DNA from: Halocafeteria seosinensis
Lineage: Eukaryota > Sar > Bigyra > Bicosoecida
Reading direction: 5' to 3'
NCBI GenBank assembly: GCA_001687465.1
Contig: LVLI01000198.1
Location: 1-64,000, forward strand
Length of the DNA stretch: 64,000 nucleotides
Below, piece by piece: positions 21,860 to 33,541 of this stretch (position 1 is its first letter; the number at the start of each line of letters is the position of its first letter). Made by a program: the position numbers and the translations under genes. Under the pieces are notes generated by a model that was given only the letters and a program-made list of their open reading frames with translations, was not told where the DNA came from and did no database searches.

Positions 21860-23954
21860 CTACGAATTTCTCCATGTAGGTACCGCCTTACCGGTTCCTC
21901 GTCCCCCAAACGTGAAATCTAGTCCTCGAGAGTCTGCAGCCCTACTTTGCATCATGACGGGTCGCTCATGAGCACTATGTTGACGCGATTCAGCATTTTT
22001 CTCTTCCCTACTGTTACGCTCGCGATTCTTCCATGCAGTAGTTGGTGCACGCGCGCGATTTGGATCAGAATGAACTCTCTTCACCTTGAATAGCCCTGCG
22101 CCTTTGACATACGCTGTGTTATCCACCTGCTCCTCTACTTCAGAGTCGTTATCTTCGACTTCACTGTCGAACTTCTTCAAGATCATGCCTCTCTGGTCTC
22201 TCCTCGGGTCCAGGCTTTGTTCCTGACGGCGATGCGCTTCTTCCTGAGACTCGAGCTTCAGTTTACCCCTGGAGTGAGCGCTGCTAATTTGAGACTGAAT
22301 TCTCGACCGAATGCGCCTGCATAAACATAAACGGAATCAGTCTTGTGCGATGAGCATTGTTGTGGACGCCGCGTCGACATACTCTTTCTGTTCTGGTGTC
22401 AAATCTTCCCGTTCATTGCTCTGGTTATTCAATGTGCCCTCAATCCGTTTGAATTTCTGTTCCTCGGCTTTTTGAGCCGCACGATATTGGGCCAAAGCGG
22501 CTTTCTGAGCAGCACGCCGCCTTGCTTCTTCCTGCTCTTTGGCGATTTCCTTCTTGGTTTTTTCTTCATACTGTTTATGCTCTTCTTCTTGGCGCTGGCG
22601 GGCCTTTTCGGCTTTCCAGCGTGCAACTTCAGCCTTTTGCATGGCCGTTTTGTTCTTGAGTTTGGCTAGTTCCTTGCGACGCTCCTCTTCCTTATTAGAG
22701 GTCACCTCTTCGACTTCTCCCTGTAACTCTTCCTCCTTCTTTCTTCGCTGAACCTGTTTCCATTCATAGATTATGTGACGCTTTTTATCCAACAGAGTGC
22801 AGTATACAAGGAACCAGTCCAAGTGGCGATTGCACTCGTCCAAAGAACGATCAGGAATACGCAGGTGCACCTCCTCCGCAATTTTCTTTCTTTGTTCTTT
22901 CGTTGGTTCAGGAGTTTTCTCGGAGTTGGGATCATTGTCAGAGGAACCATGTAGAGCTTGCATCAGTGAGGGCTGATATTTCTGCACAACCGCAAGGAAC
23001 ACTTCATGCTCATCATCTCTCCAGTTGCCGGTTTCGCCCCCGTTCCTCTGGATTCGTCGGTTCACTTTCTCAACTCGTGACCGAAAGTCGGCTTCCTCAG
23101 TTTCCTCTACCTGTTGAGCTTGTTCATTTCCTTGCTTCAGCGGGGGTCCAACGTTCCCTTGATTAGCAGGAGGTGGCGGTCGAGACGGCTTGGTGGAATG
23201 CTGCTGGGGCAGGGCCTCTCCATTCGTTGCCCGTCGATGTATTAATTCTTCCTCGTCTTCTTCGACTTTGGTATTGAGCTCCCGGAGCTCATTGTTTAAA
23301 GTCTGTTCCTCGTTTGATATCTTGTCGAAGTCTTTCCGTGCTTCATTGCGTACTTTGTCGAGACTTTCCTGCAGTCAAAAAGGAAAAATAATAACAAACC
23401 GAATGACGAAAGCGAAAAATGCACAGTCCAGTATATCCAATTCCAATCCCAATTCCAATACATGTCAGAAAGCTTGCACATCTTCTAAATTCACTTACCG
23501 CAATTCGTTGTAAAGTCTTCTTAACTCGAGGGACATATCCTTCTTCCGCCGCTCGTTCATCGAACACGTACATCTTTAGCGCATAGCAGTCAGCCTGAAG
23601 CAAAGAGGCAGTATTCTCAATACTTAGAAAGGATGAGGTTACGTAAAAAGAGTTAAATGTACGTACTTTAATGCTCTTAAGCTTCTGAAAAAGCTCTCTA
23701 GTGTATCTTTCCCTGGCCGATTCAAGGCTTTTTTGATACTTTTCACATTCAGAGACGATCTGAGGCTCCAATGTGCGCAGACTCCCGCTACTCTGAGAAG
23801 TAGAAGAGCCGCTAGAATAGGGTATTATCCTCGTTAGTTCCTCCATACAACGCCTTTCCTCCTTCCGTAACGACTCCTGGACCTCCAGATACTGCTGCGC
23901 ATTCTCCACATTCCCCTCCTTCCCAGAGTGTCGGTATCCATTGCGCCCCTCCAT
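21860..23954 (-). CDS. CCDC112-like coiled-coil protein
   Basis: Four exons (23954-23667, 23594-23499, 23368-22368, 22316-21860) give 613 aa. Introns are 72, 130 and 51 nt. The last uses a weak GTCCAC donor; it was chosen because the frame otherwise meets TGA at 22339-22337 although the same frame continues open beyond it. The middle carries WRDDEHEVFLAVVQKYQ and LDECNRHLDWFLVYCTLLDKK, a SANT-like pair seen in CCDC112-type ciliary proteins. A very charged Lys/Glu/Ala coiled coil follows, then SAHSRGKLKL and a tail with APTTAWKNRE as in that family. In animals CCDC112 sits at basal bodies and centriolar satellites, so a role at the flagellar base is expected. It is tail to tail with the carnitine acyltransferase gene, 12 nt apart. 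Confidence 0.72.
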
Positions 23955-24219
23955 GTTAGTGAGTACATGCAGCCAAGAACATAAGACTCACTCTAGGAGA
24001 CGCTTTTACAGCCATAGGCAATCCACAATCGAAATTTCAAACTATGCTGCGCACTCAGACTTCAACTTCAAATGTGCTGGATGAGAAGTCTACAATATAA
24101 CACAAATTGTTACACAATGTATAAGGATATACCATGGGTCTGATTTCTCATGTATACTTTGATTTTTCACACTTTTTCGAGCATGTATACAGGAAGAAAC
24201 TACTAGTTTACCAAACGCT

Positions 24220-25718
<1,499 letters not shown>

Positions 25719-26174
25719 ATTTCCGGAAACGAGGAACCTCGCCAGCACACTGACAAAAAAAAAAAGGGGATATGAAATTCGTCTCGGCGTAACAATGTTA
25801 ATTTATTGAGTTTTAACATGTTGTTGGTTCCAAGGAGCCCGTCCGGGCTTGGTTGAAGTTATCCGGGCTGGAACTGCATGCAACCAGCCAAGCCATTGTT
25901 AATGTATCTGCTGGACATGGGGATGGCGTGACGTCGAAAAATTGATACCAGTACTGGATTTATTGTGGCAGTGGCGTGACAGCAATAGTGAGGGAAAAGA
26001 GGGCGGATTAGAGCTGTATTCCTCCAGTGTCTGTGGACTGAGACTCCTGTTCTGGCCGAAGTAGGAATTTCATTCATTCAGCATGCACATGTTATGAATC
26101 AACTACCTGCTATCCATGTACGTGAAACGGTGGTATATCGCCCGTATTAACACAGAAAGGAAGCGCTTGGTGCA
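25719..26174. other. Divergent intergenic region, SDHB / amino-acid transporter
   Basis: 456 nt between two divergent start codons. It contains an A run next to the SDHB start (about 25753-25765). I see no gene or RNA. Confidence 0.5.
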
Positions 26175-28194
26175 ATGAGTGGATGGCTGTACCAACTCAA
26201 ACACCTCGGGGCCGCAGTCATCACGCTAGCCAGTACGTATCACTAGACGCTATACCAGCAGTATTAACAGACAATGAGCTCATTTGAGTGTGTGGTGATA
26301 TATGTTACAGGTTGTGCCATTGGAGCTGGACTGGTGTCGTTACCGTTCGCGTTCCAGCACGCTGGACTTGTGGCGTCGACTGTCGTGCTGCTCTTGACCG
26401 CTGTATTGAACATCGGCTCCCTCTATCTAGTGACATGCGCGGGAGACATGACGAATGCTAAGAGCTACGGGCAGCTGGCTCTTGCGTACGGGCCGAAATG
26501 GAGGGTCGTTATGGAAGGGATTCTAGCGGTTGTACTGTTGGGTGTAACGATATCACTGGTACGTCTCGAAGGGCTCTTGGTTCTATTGTCGGGATTAGTC
26601 GATAGAAAGTTTCTTCTACAGCAAATCATTATTACGGATACTTTCCGTCAAATTATAGATACATTAGCAAACTATTCAGATGGTGAACGAAACCACATTG
26701 CGATTGGCTGCATGGGAGCATTCAACGTGCTAGTAATTATACCGCTGTCTTCTCTACGGAACATTACCTGGTTGAGTGCTAGTGGGTACGTACCGGTCTC
26801 TTTCTTGCTTTCCTGTCAAGGAAATCACGACTATATTTATGGCTGTTTGTCTTTTTTTTTTCCAGTGCGCTATCGGTGGGATCCTTCTTGTACCTGGTAT
26901 TTTGGTTGGTCATCCAAGGAAGTGAGCATGTTGAAAGCGATGACATTTCGAAGCGCTCCCGAACCCACACGGTTGGCTTTGACTTTTGGAGTATTATTGA
27001 TGTAGCTCCGATCATTGTATATTCACTTGGGTAAGTATGACTTTTTGTTTCATCATTTTGAGATGAGTTCGACAGGCAACGATCTGCGTTCGGTGCAGCT
27101 GTCAAGTCCAAGCGGTGGCACTTTATCACGAGTTACCGAAAGAATTCCGACGCCCCCCACGATTTTTAAAACTCGTTTGCGTACCGGCAACTATTTTATG
27201 CTTGATTTTGTACATATCTACGGGATCTCTTGGCATGTTTGCGGTGAACCAGAGTTCCCCGTTGAGTGGCGATATACTATCCGATTTGCCAGTGCATGAT
27301 GCCTCGGCAACGGTCGTTCAATTTGCTGTCGCAATTAGTTTGATTACTGTAAGCCCTGTCATTGTTTGGCCTATACGCGAAAGTATAATGGAAATTATTG
27401 AATCATGTCGTCACCATGACCGCACTGGGCGACACTCGAGTGATTCCGACGATATTCCCGAACCAGCGGACTGCCAACAGGCGAATGACGACGTCGCTTT
27501 AAATGGTTTGGATCATATACAATCTTCGCCTCTTCTGCGGCCATCATATGAGGCGGGTTCGGCTATGGCTGTCACTGCTTCTTTGAGAGACGACCATCCT
27601 ACGGAATTTGTAAAACGGCTACTAAAGGAAAGCATATTGGCTAGAGCGATCCTTTCTACGATCATTGTTGGAATAGCTTTCAGTGTTTCTGTTCTAGTGC
27701 ACAGTGTCACCACCGTGTTTCGTTTTGTGGGGGCAGTTGGAGCAAGTTTTCTTTTCTACGTTTACCCCGCCGGTGTGATTCTGCGAATGCAACACAATGT
27801 GGGTGTAAATCCTGAAGAGCAAGAGCTACTTTCCTCGAAAGCCGATTCTCAAGGTGACGAGAAGGATTCCTTGAACTCCCCTTACCATGGAGAAGACAGT
27901 GACGGGACCGAAGAGGTCTACAATCCGAAATCAACTCCTTACAGCGCTTATTCTGCTACGTCTACACCACAGGCAAACGGAAACGATCAAAACAATCCGG
28001 TAGAGTGCACCGATAATGGTGATAAGAGTATACACGACGTAGGGAACTCCTCGTGGCTTGCTGAAGACGCGCAACGAACTGATGTTGTAAAGCACTTAAG
28101 GTCATATAGTCTGTGTGCTATGAGCATCGCCGTTCTGGTACTTGGCGTAGTTGTTGGCGGCTTGTCTACTTATTCAGTCATCATCACAAGCTGA
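26175..28194 (+). CDS. Amino acid/auxin permease (AAAP, SLC38-like) transporter
   Basis: Five exons (26175-26232, 26311-26558, 26622-26785, 26866-27030, 27099-28194) give 576 aa. The start MSGWLYQLKHLGAAVITLASCAIGAGLVSLPFAF contains the first-helix motif of the AAAP family (GAGLLSLP-type). About eleven hydrophobic segments are visible, with a hydrophilic loop of about 65 residues around 27400-27560 and a long acidic loop at 27800-28080 before the last helix. The 63-nt intron 26559-26621 is a multiple of 3 and has no stop, so intron retention would stay in frame. The family carries neutral amino acids across plasma, vacuolar or lysosomal membranes with proton or sodium coupling. The substrate is not predictable here. 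Confidence 0.85.
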
Positions 28195-28526
28195 AAGTCC
28201 ATTTCGCTGGGAGTGATCCCTGCCGTCGTGACGCAAAGATGAATATGGTATAGTATGCGGCCAATGGAGAGACTGTTGCGGCGTACATGGCAACCCTATG
28301 ATCCATATGTCGACACATCCGATGCGCGCACCTACCGACGGAAGGTCCTGCAAGGTGTCCCACTAGCTATAGTAGAATCTAGTCTCAACAATTGATTCTG
28401 AAAACAACCAACAACCGCAAAGTAACATTCCCTGAACCGTCCTCTATCTACTGCCACCGTCGTCGTTGTGAAGTGAATAGTGTTGTGAAGCCGCGGTGAC
28501 TCCGTGGACCACGGTACTCTCTTGCA

Positions 28527-30245
28527 ATGCATTTCCCGTCGATTTGTTTTAGTGTTACAGTGTTGAATGAGTGTATGGTGTCCCATGCGTTGGAACTGCG
28601 GACACAGAAAATGGATTCTCTGCAGGCCATGTATGGCGATATAAGCGACCAGGAGGATGAGGAGGGCGATCAGTCGCAAGCTCAGGAAGGAAGTGATTTC
28701 GTCGTAGATGATTTAGACGTTGCAGCCGCGAATGCGGAAGCGTCACTGGAAGAGGAGGCGGCACTTTATACCGAAGATGAAAATACAATCGACGTGGACG
28801 AATACGTGGTGAAAGCACCATCGGACGCCCAGCAACACCCCGTGGCTCCCGATCTGTTGGCAGCGGCAGCAGCGGCTGCTCCAGATGAGACCACAACGGA
28901 ACTTAACGAAAGAAATCAGGAGTTAGACGATATACGAAGACAGGTGGAAGCGTACGAACGCAACAGGGAAGAGGAGGAAGAGGACGAAGACAAGGGAAGC
29001 GTGGAATCGTCCTCCTCGTCGAGTGTGGACTTGCACGAAACCAATAATAAGCGTAGCGTCGCTGTCGAAAATGAAGGTGATCATGACCAAGAGGAAGGAG
29101 CGGTAGAAGAAGATGATGATATACAGGAACTTTCGTCCAATGTGAAGGGCCACAAACCGCGCACAAAACATGAAATATTGGTAAGCATTGCTCATAAATT
29201 CAACCTAACTTTTATCTCGGTCATTGGTACATGTGTATGCTTCCACACGCAGCCGGATGAAAGAGAGGAAGAGCCTCTTCAGATTAGCCTGGAAAACATA
29301 AGTGAAGTTGTTCCAATTGGGCACGTGATGAATGTGAACAAGCAAGAGAAAGTAATCTTGGTCGAGGGAATCAAGGACTCCCAAGCGCTAGACGAGGGGT
29401 CCATATTATGTCTCAAAATCGAGAGCCCTGAAACAACTAGTGATATGAGACAATTTTTGCGTGTTCTTGGGGCTATCGATGAGGTGTTCGGCCCTGTTAA
29501 TAACCCGTTCTACATTATCCGCTTGCGCAGAGATCAGCTGGCTTCTGAAAAAAGCCCAGCATCCGCCAAAAAAGGCGATACACGCAATGTTCCATGGGCT
29601 TACGTTCAAGATGTGGAAAGTGCACAACCTATTTATGCGCTTCAGGATTATATGAAGTATGTGGACACTCGGTTTTGCTTGGTGAAAGGTAGTGATGCCT
29701 CAAACATGCATGATGAAGAACCAGCACCCGAAGAAATAGAATATAGTGACGATGAAGAAGAAGCAGAAGCACGTGCTCGTCTGCGAAATATGAAGAAGGG
29801 CAAGCAGTCTGCTGCAGATTTGAATGTCGAGAATGCGGAAGAGGCGATGGGCAATGTCAGCTCATCCAAAAAAGGAAATAGGCGGCACGTTAAACGATCG
29901 CGTAGCAAACATAATGGTGGGTATATGCCAGAAGTCGCAACCTCAAGCGTAGGCCAAGGAACTTATGGGTATCCTTTCTCGGTACCGGAAGGACTGCCTC
30001 AACCCCAACAAGCACAGATGATCCACCAAATGCAGATGCAGATGGCTCAAATGCAAGCACAGATGCATTACCAGCAACAACTCTTACAGTCGAACCAAGG
30101 TGCGAGTGTACCAGTACAGCAATCACTGTCTACCCAAGGCGGCACCAGTGGCAATTATGCGCCGGGAAGTTTTCATCTGTTCGCTAGCCCTCAGCCAAAT
30201 GGCACCAATCAAGGAAACAGTTCAGGAGCGAATAACGGGCAGTAG
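28527..30245 (+). CDS. NAF1: H/ACA snoRNP assembly factor NAF1
   Basis: Two exons, 28527-29180 and 29253-30245. The 72-nt intron is a multiple of 3 without a stop, but its removal is supported because NAF1 proteins run straight from the KTRHEIL-like segment into the core. The core carries PIGHVMNVNKQEKVILVEG, LDEGSILCL, GAIDEVFGPVNNPFYIIR and PWAYVQDVESAQPIY, the GAR1/NAF1 fold that binds dyskerin/Cbf5. An acidic N-terminus and a Gln/Met-rich low-complexity tail flank it. NAF1 loads H/ACA RNPs in the nucleoplasm and is later replaced by GAR1. The start may be ATG 28527 (548 aa) or ATG 28611 (MDSLQAMYGD, 520 aa). The second gives a more typical acidic start. Confidence 0.9.
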   Translation: MHFPSICFSVTVLNECMVSHALELRTQKMDSLQAMYGDISDQEDEEGDQSQAQEGSDFVVDDLDVAAANAEASLEEEAALYTEDENTIDVDEYVVKAPSDAQQHPVAPDLLAAAAAAAPDETTTELNERNQELDDIRRQVEAYERNREEEEEDEDKGSVESSSSSSVDLHETNNKRSVAVENEGDHDQEEGAVEEDDDIQELSSNVKGHKPRTKHEILVSIAHKFNLTFISVIGTCVCFHTQPDEREEEPLQISLENISEVVPIGHVMNVNKQEKVILVEGIKDSQALDEGSILCLKIESPETTSDMRQFLRVLGAIDEVFGPVNNPFYIIRLRRDQLASEKSPASAKKGDTRNVPWAYVQDVESAQPIYALQDYMKYVDTRFCLVKGSDASNMHDEEPAPEEIEYSDDEEEAEARARLRNMKKGKQSAADLNVENAEEAMGNVSSSKKGNRRHVKRSRSKHNGGYMPEVATSSVGQGTYGYPFSVPEGLPQPQQAQMIHQMQMQMAQMQAQMHYQQQLLQSNQGASVPVQQSLSTQGGTSGNYAPGSFHLFASPQPNGTNQGNSSGANNGQ

Positions 30246-30448
30246 CAAGAATCCGTAAACGCTGTTTTATGATTATAATGTACAAAATTATGCACTGTTT
30301 ACTCCCTATTCTCGTCTAGCAATCGATACCTAAATTGGATGATGGAGCAGCTGCCATTGACATATTGAGCTCTCGTCGCAGTGCCAGTCCTTAGACATTT
30401 GTCTAGCGGAAATCGACGTTTTCTCCATGTGTATGCTGGAACTGTTTC

Positions 30449-30856
30449 TCAAAAGAATGTTTCGTCTTCTGAAGGCTGATTTCTGTTTGCCCTTTGAATC
30501 AAGTATTTGAGCGCTTCCAAGGACCCGTACAGAGTGTTTGTAGGCTGCCAATCTTTCAGATAGGGAACTTTGCTCTTGTTTACTCTTCCACGATTATCAA
30601 CGCAGTCTAGGTTGATCTTGGAGCGGAACTGAATCTCAGGGGGCTTCTGTGGGTATTCATCTCCTGCCACAATTCGTAAGGACCACATCCGAACTTCGCC
30701 TGAATTCGCGGGAGCGACCATGATGGATGCATTCCACGCTGTTAGAAAAGTATCCCCCGGGTCTTCCAGTCCTAGACTAATATCCCCACTGCCTTGGCCT
30801 TTCTCTGCAGCTTCCAGCTCATCCAGCAGCTTGAAATTGCGCGGTGCAGTCGTCAT
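30449..30856 (-). CDS. Ubiquitin E2 variant (UEV1/MMS2 type)
   Basis: A single coding exon of 135 aa, the usual UEV length: MTTAPRNFKLLDELEAAEKG, LEDPGDTFLTAWNASIM, EYPQKPPEIQFRSKINLDCV, YLKDWQPTNTLYGSLEALK. The E2 fold is complete, but the HPN-Cys active-site segment is replaced by VDNRGRVNKSKVPYLKDW, as in all UEVs. Known role: partner of Ubc13 in Lys63-linked ubiquitin chains for post-replication repair and signalling. A 5'-UTR intron is likely on the minus strand, with an acceptor at about 30876 and a GTAAGT donor at about 30990. Confidence 0.95.
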   Translation of the reverse strand: MTTAPRNFKLLDELEAAEKGQGSGDISLGLEDPGDTFLTAWNASIMVAPANSGEVRMWSLRIVAGDEYPQKPPEIQFRSKINLDCVDNRGRVNKSKVPYLKDWQPTNTLYGSLEALKYLIQRANRNQPSEDETFF

Positions 30857-31296
30857 TGTCGTCCTTGGAGGCTGTCTGTAATAAACAGAAAAAGTGAAAG
30901 ATCCCCAAGATGTCACGACAGTAAATGAGGGGGAGAAATGCAACAAGGAAGGATCGCAAACGATGAGATAATAAGGACGATTTACTTACCACCTGCTTAC
31001 ACGAGTGCTGCTACTCCTTGTATCAATGCCCTGGATACAGTGATTGTTATAGCGTACTTCGCTCCTGACTTCAAGAAGACAACGAGTCTTCCCGGAATAC
31101 ACTGTGGAGTTGACACTGTGCCGTATACAAGAGTTGTTGAAGTATCAAGAGCATCATACGTATGTATATTATCTAATGCACGAAGTTTGCAGCCTTTCAT
31201 GTATCGTCCATGGCCGTCGTTCGTCTCAACGACACCAAACGACCTAGTCTCATCCCTCATGATTTAAATTTCTTTGCTCTATGTTATTCTTAAAAC
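30857..31296. other. Region between UEV and SDHC, likely 5' UTR of UEV
   Basis: The minus strand has a probable 5'-UTR intron of the UEV gene here. An 87-codon minus frame from ATG 31260 (MRDETRSFGVVETNDGHGRY) ends at 30997, just before the proposed donor. It has fairly protein-like composition but no known relative, and would overlap the UEV leader. I treat it as a possible upstream ORF, not a gene. Confidence 0.3.
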
Positions 31297-32191
31297 TTAT
31301 TTACTGGAGCCTTGGTTTGATTGCATTTCTGCGGTCTTTGTGCTGCTATCTCCAAACGAGACGAACGCTAGGCCTCCACCAAGAATCACACTGGCACCGA
31401 CTAATGCCCATGAGGACTGATTGACAGCTTCCACATCATGTCCAATCACGTTGTCCCATACCTGTGTGGAAGCAGCAAGACAAGACTAGCATATGGCCCT
31501 AACAAACGCATGCCTAACCAAACCTAAGGGACTTACCAAGTGACGAATGCCACCTAACCAATGGTACACCAACGGAAATCCAACTCCAAACTTTACCAAC
31601 GGAAGAATGCCTACATTCTTCATTCCTTCGATATAATGTTCAATAGGATGACCAGCTAGAATCATTCCAATAGAAGTTAAGCCAAAACCTGTACACGGAG
31701 ATCACAGGTACATTGCATTGTGCGTGTGTGTGTGCCATCGAGGCTATTTGCTTCCTTAAATGCGCAGTTGTAGATTGGAACCTCATACGTAAACTATGAG
31801 ATTTGGTGCTACATACGTCATTCCGACGGTACGCAACCACCAAAAAAGACCGCCTGCCTCCGAACAGAATGAATCCCTCGGATGCCCCAGCTTGTCTTTA
31901 CCCCATCCGAGACGCCATTCACTCATTAGATAACCGATCTTTCGACATTAAACACTTACTTGCACCGAGGGCAATCCCAGTCGCCCGAAATGTGATGGAG
32001 GTGATCATGTTGATCCCAGGTTTATAGATGGTTAAATGTGGCGATAACGGGCGTGTATACCGAGGTCCACTTTGTGAGGAGGAGAAGCAGGCTATCTGGC
32101 TTCCCGATGCGCCCTTAAGAGCTGTGTGGCCTAGCATCTCCTTCATGAACATCGTATTATACCCCTGTCTGGACAAGGCCAAGTTCGTCAT
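31297..32191 (-). CDS. SDHC: Succinate dehydrogenase cytochrome b560 subunit
   Basis: Three exons (32191-31960, 31688-31537, 31461-31297) give 182 aa. Introns are 271 and 75 nt. Family motifs: RPLSPHLTIYKPGINMITSITFRATG in the quinone-site/first-helix region, HYIEGMK, and FPLVYHWLGGIRHLVWD with the haem-ligand His. The third helix follows (SSWALVGASVILGGGLAFVS). The N-terminus before the RPLSPH segment is a mitochondrial leader. ATG 32191 gives the longer leader and ATG 32152 (MFMKEMLGH) a shorter one; I cannot decide between them. It anchors SDHA/SDHB to the inner membrane. Head to head with SDHD. Confidence 0.95.
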
Positions 32192-32530
32192 ACACTTTCC
32201 AGTCTGCATTTTTCTCGATTTTTCGTCTCCTCCCACAGCGCAAGCAAAGAGGTCGTATAATGAAAGTTATTCTCGTGGGGTATCGTTCCAAAATAGACGT
32301 TGTCAAACGACTCTATACAGTCATACACCAGTGTCATAAGATAGCCCGTGCCATGGCACGGCTGCAAGGGTAAAACCAACAAGAAGGCACGGTTGCTAGG
32401 GGTGCTTGGTCGGGTCCGGGGACGGCTGGAAGTCTGTAGTTGTATCGAGTGCGTGAGGCTTATTATGGCATCATTTGGTGGCTGTGGAGAGAAATATTGG
32501 CTCTGATAAAGAAAAGTGACGATAAACAGA
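32192..32530. promoter_or_regulatory. Shared divergent promoter of SDHC and SDHD
   Basis: Only 339 nt separate the start codons of two subunits of the same complex, so the region must serve both. Near its centre is a perfect 16-nt palindrome (32346-32361). No obvious TATA box is placed symmetrically. Co-regulation is inference from position. Confidence 0.6.
32346..32361. promoter_or_regulatory. Perfect palindrome CCGTGCCATGGCACGG
   Basis: Sixteen bases equal to their own reverse complement. They lie almost exactly midway between the SDHC and SDHD start codons (centre 32353.5, midpoint 32361). This is a candidate binding site for a dimeric factor acting on both genes. The binding factor is unknown. 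Confidence 0.45.
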
Positions 32531-33274
32531 ATGTTGTCCCGAATGGCACTTGTCCGGACAAAGGTGGCTTCCACTGCCCCACGTATGTGATGGTGAATCG
32601 TAGTATAAATTTTCCCCCCTATCAACCCCCTTTAAGTTCGTTTTTGTGGTTTTCTAGGGTTCATTGGCCTCCATATGCTTTGGTGTGGTGAATGAACTTA
32701 ACTTGTGCTGAATTTCACGTGAACTATGCAATTGGCTTGCCGATACTGCAGAGCTTGGAAACCGCGGTCGGATTGCCTATATGGCAACTTATACGGATCC
32801 GAATCGATCCCACGTCGCTACGCCCAAACCTACTCCAGAAGAAGCGAATACGCATAGGCCAGATCGTACGTATAGATGCTCCCCTTCACGAAAGCATTTG
32901 GCTGGGTTCATGGATGATACTTGCATTCATCGTTTGGTTTGTCTGCAGCCTTACTTTTCTGGAACAGAGCTTCAACAACGAAGCAGGTCTCACATTTTAC
33001 TTCCTATGCACTAGCAACCGCTATGCCAGCCGCGCTCATAGCCGGCGCCCCCTTAGTCAATGTCATGGACTTTGCCATGGGTGTTATCATTCCGTTACAT
33101 ACCCACATTGGATTACGATCGGTTGTCGTGGATTACGTGTGGTATCCAAAGAAGCAGAGTATGGTTCTTAAAGGTCTTGCTGCATTCACTGTATTAACTG
33201 CGTTTGGCATGACTAAGTTAAACATGACGGATGTGGGTATTACGGGATCCATTAAGAAATTATGGACAATATAA
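32531..33274 (+). CDS. SDHD: Succinate dehydrogenase small membrane subunit
   Basis: Four exons (32531-32582, 32658-32687, 32752-32865, 32970-33274) give 166 aa. The second exon is only 30 nt. The N-terminus MLSRMALVRTKVASTAPR is a mitochondrial leader. The CybS-type core is in the last exon: three hydrophobic segments (SYALATAMPAALIAGAP, VMDFAMGVIIPLHTHIGLRS, GLAAFTVLTAFGMTKLN) with the haem/quinone His residues in PLHTHIGLRSVVVDYV. The segment TPEEANTHRPD precedes it. The last join uses a CAGAG acceptor and keeps the frame. It pairs with SDHC in the complex II membrane anchor. Confidence 0.92.
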
Positions 33275-33541
33275 ACGAGGGAAAGCTCAGCATAGCCTAG
33301 TAGGGCAAACCGTTGTTAATAAAATAGAACAGCCAAGCGTCGGCGTCTCATATGAACAAATTCCTCGTCGCCCACGTACAATCTTAGCACGAAATAATTT
33401 AGCATTGCTCCCAGGTTCAAAGTTGTTGTCCCTTCTAAAGAGACATGTACACGTCAGATTCGTAGCACTACTCCGCTGTCAGCTTGTATTGTCACACTTA
33501 CTAGTCAACTGGTGCGCATCAGCAAGACCAATTAGTGGGCT

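Noticed and set aside
22322-22337. 16-nt intron GTTTATGTTTATGCAG in the CCDC112-like gene
   Set aside because: It lies after the TGA, so removing it would not bypass the stop. The 51-nt alternative does.
30997-31260. 87-codon minus ORF as a separate gene
   Set aside because: It ends at the likely 5'-UTR splice donor of the UEV gene and has no relatives I recognise. An upstream ORF is more likely.
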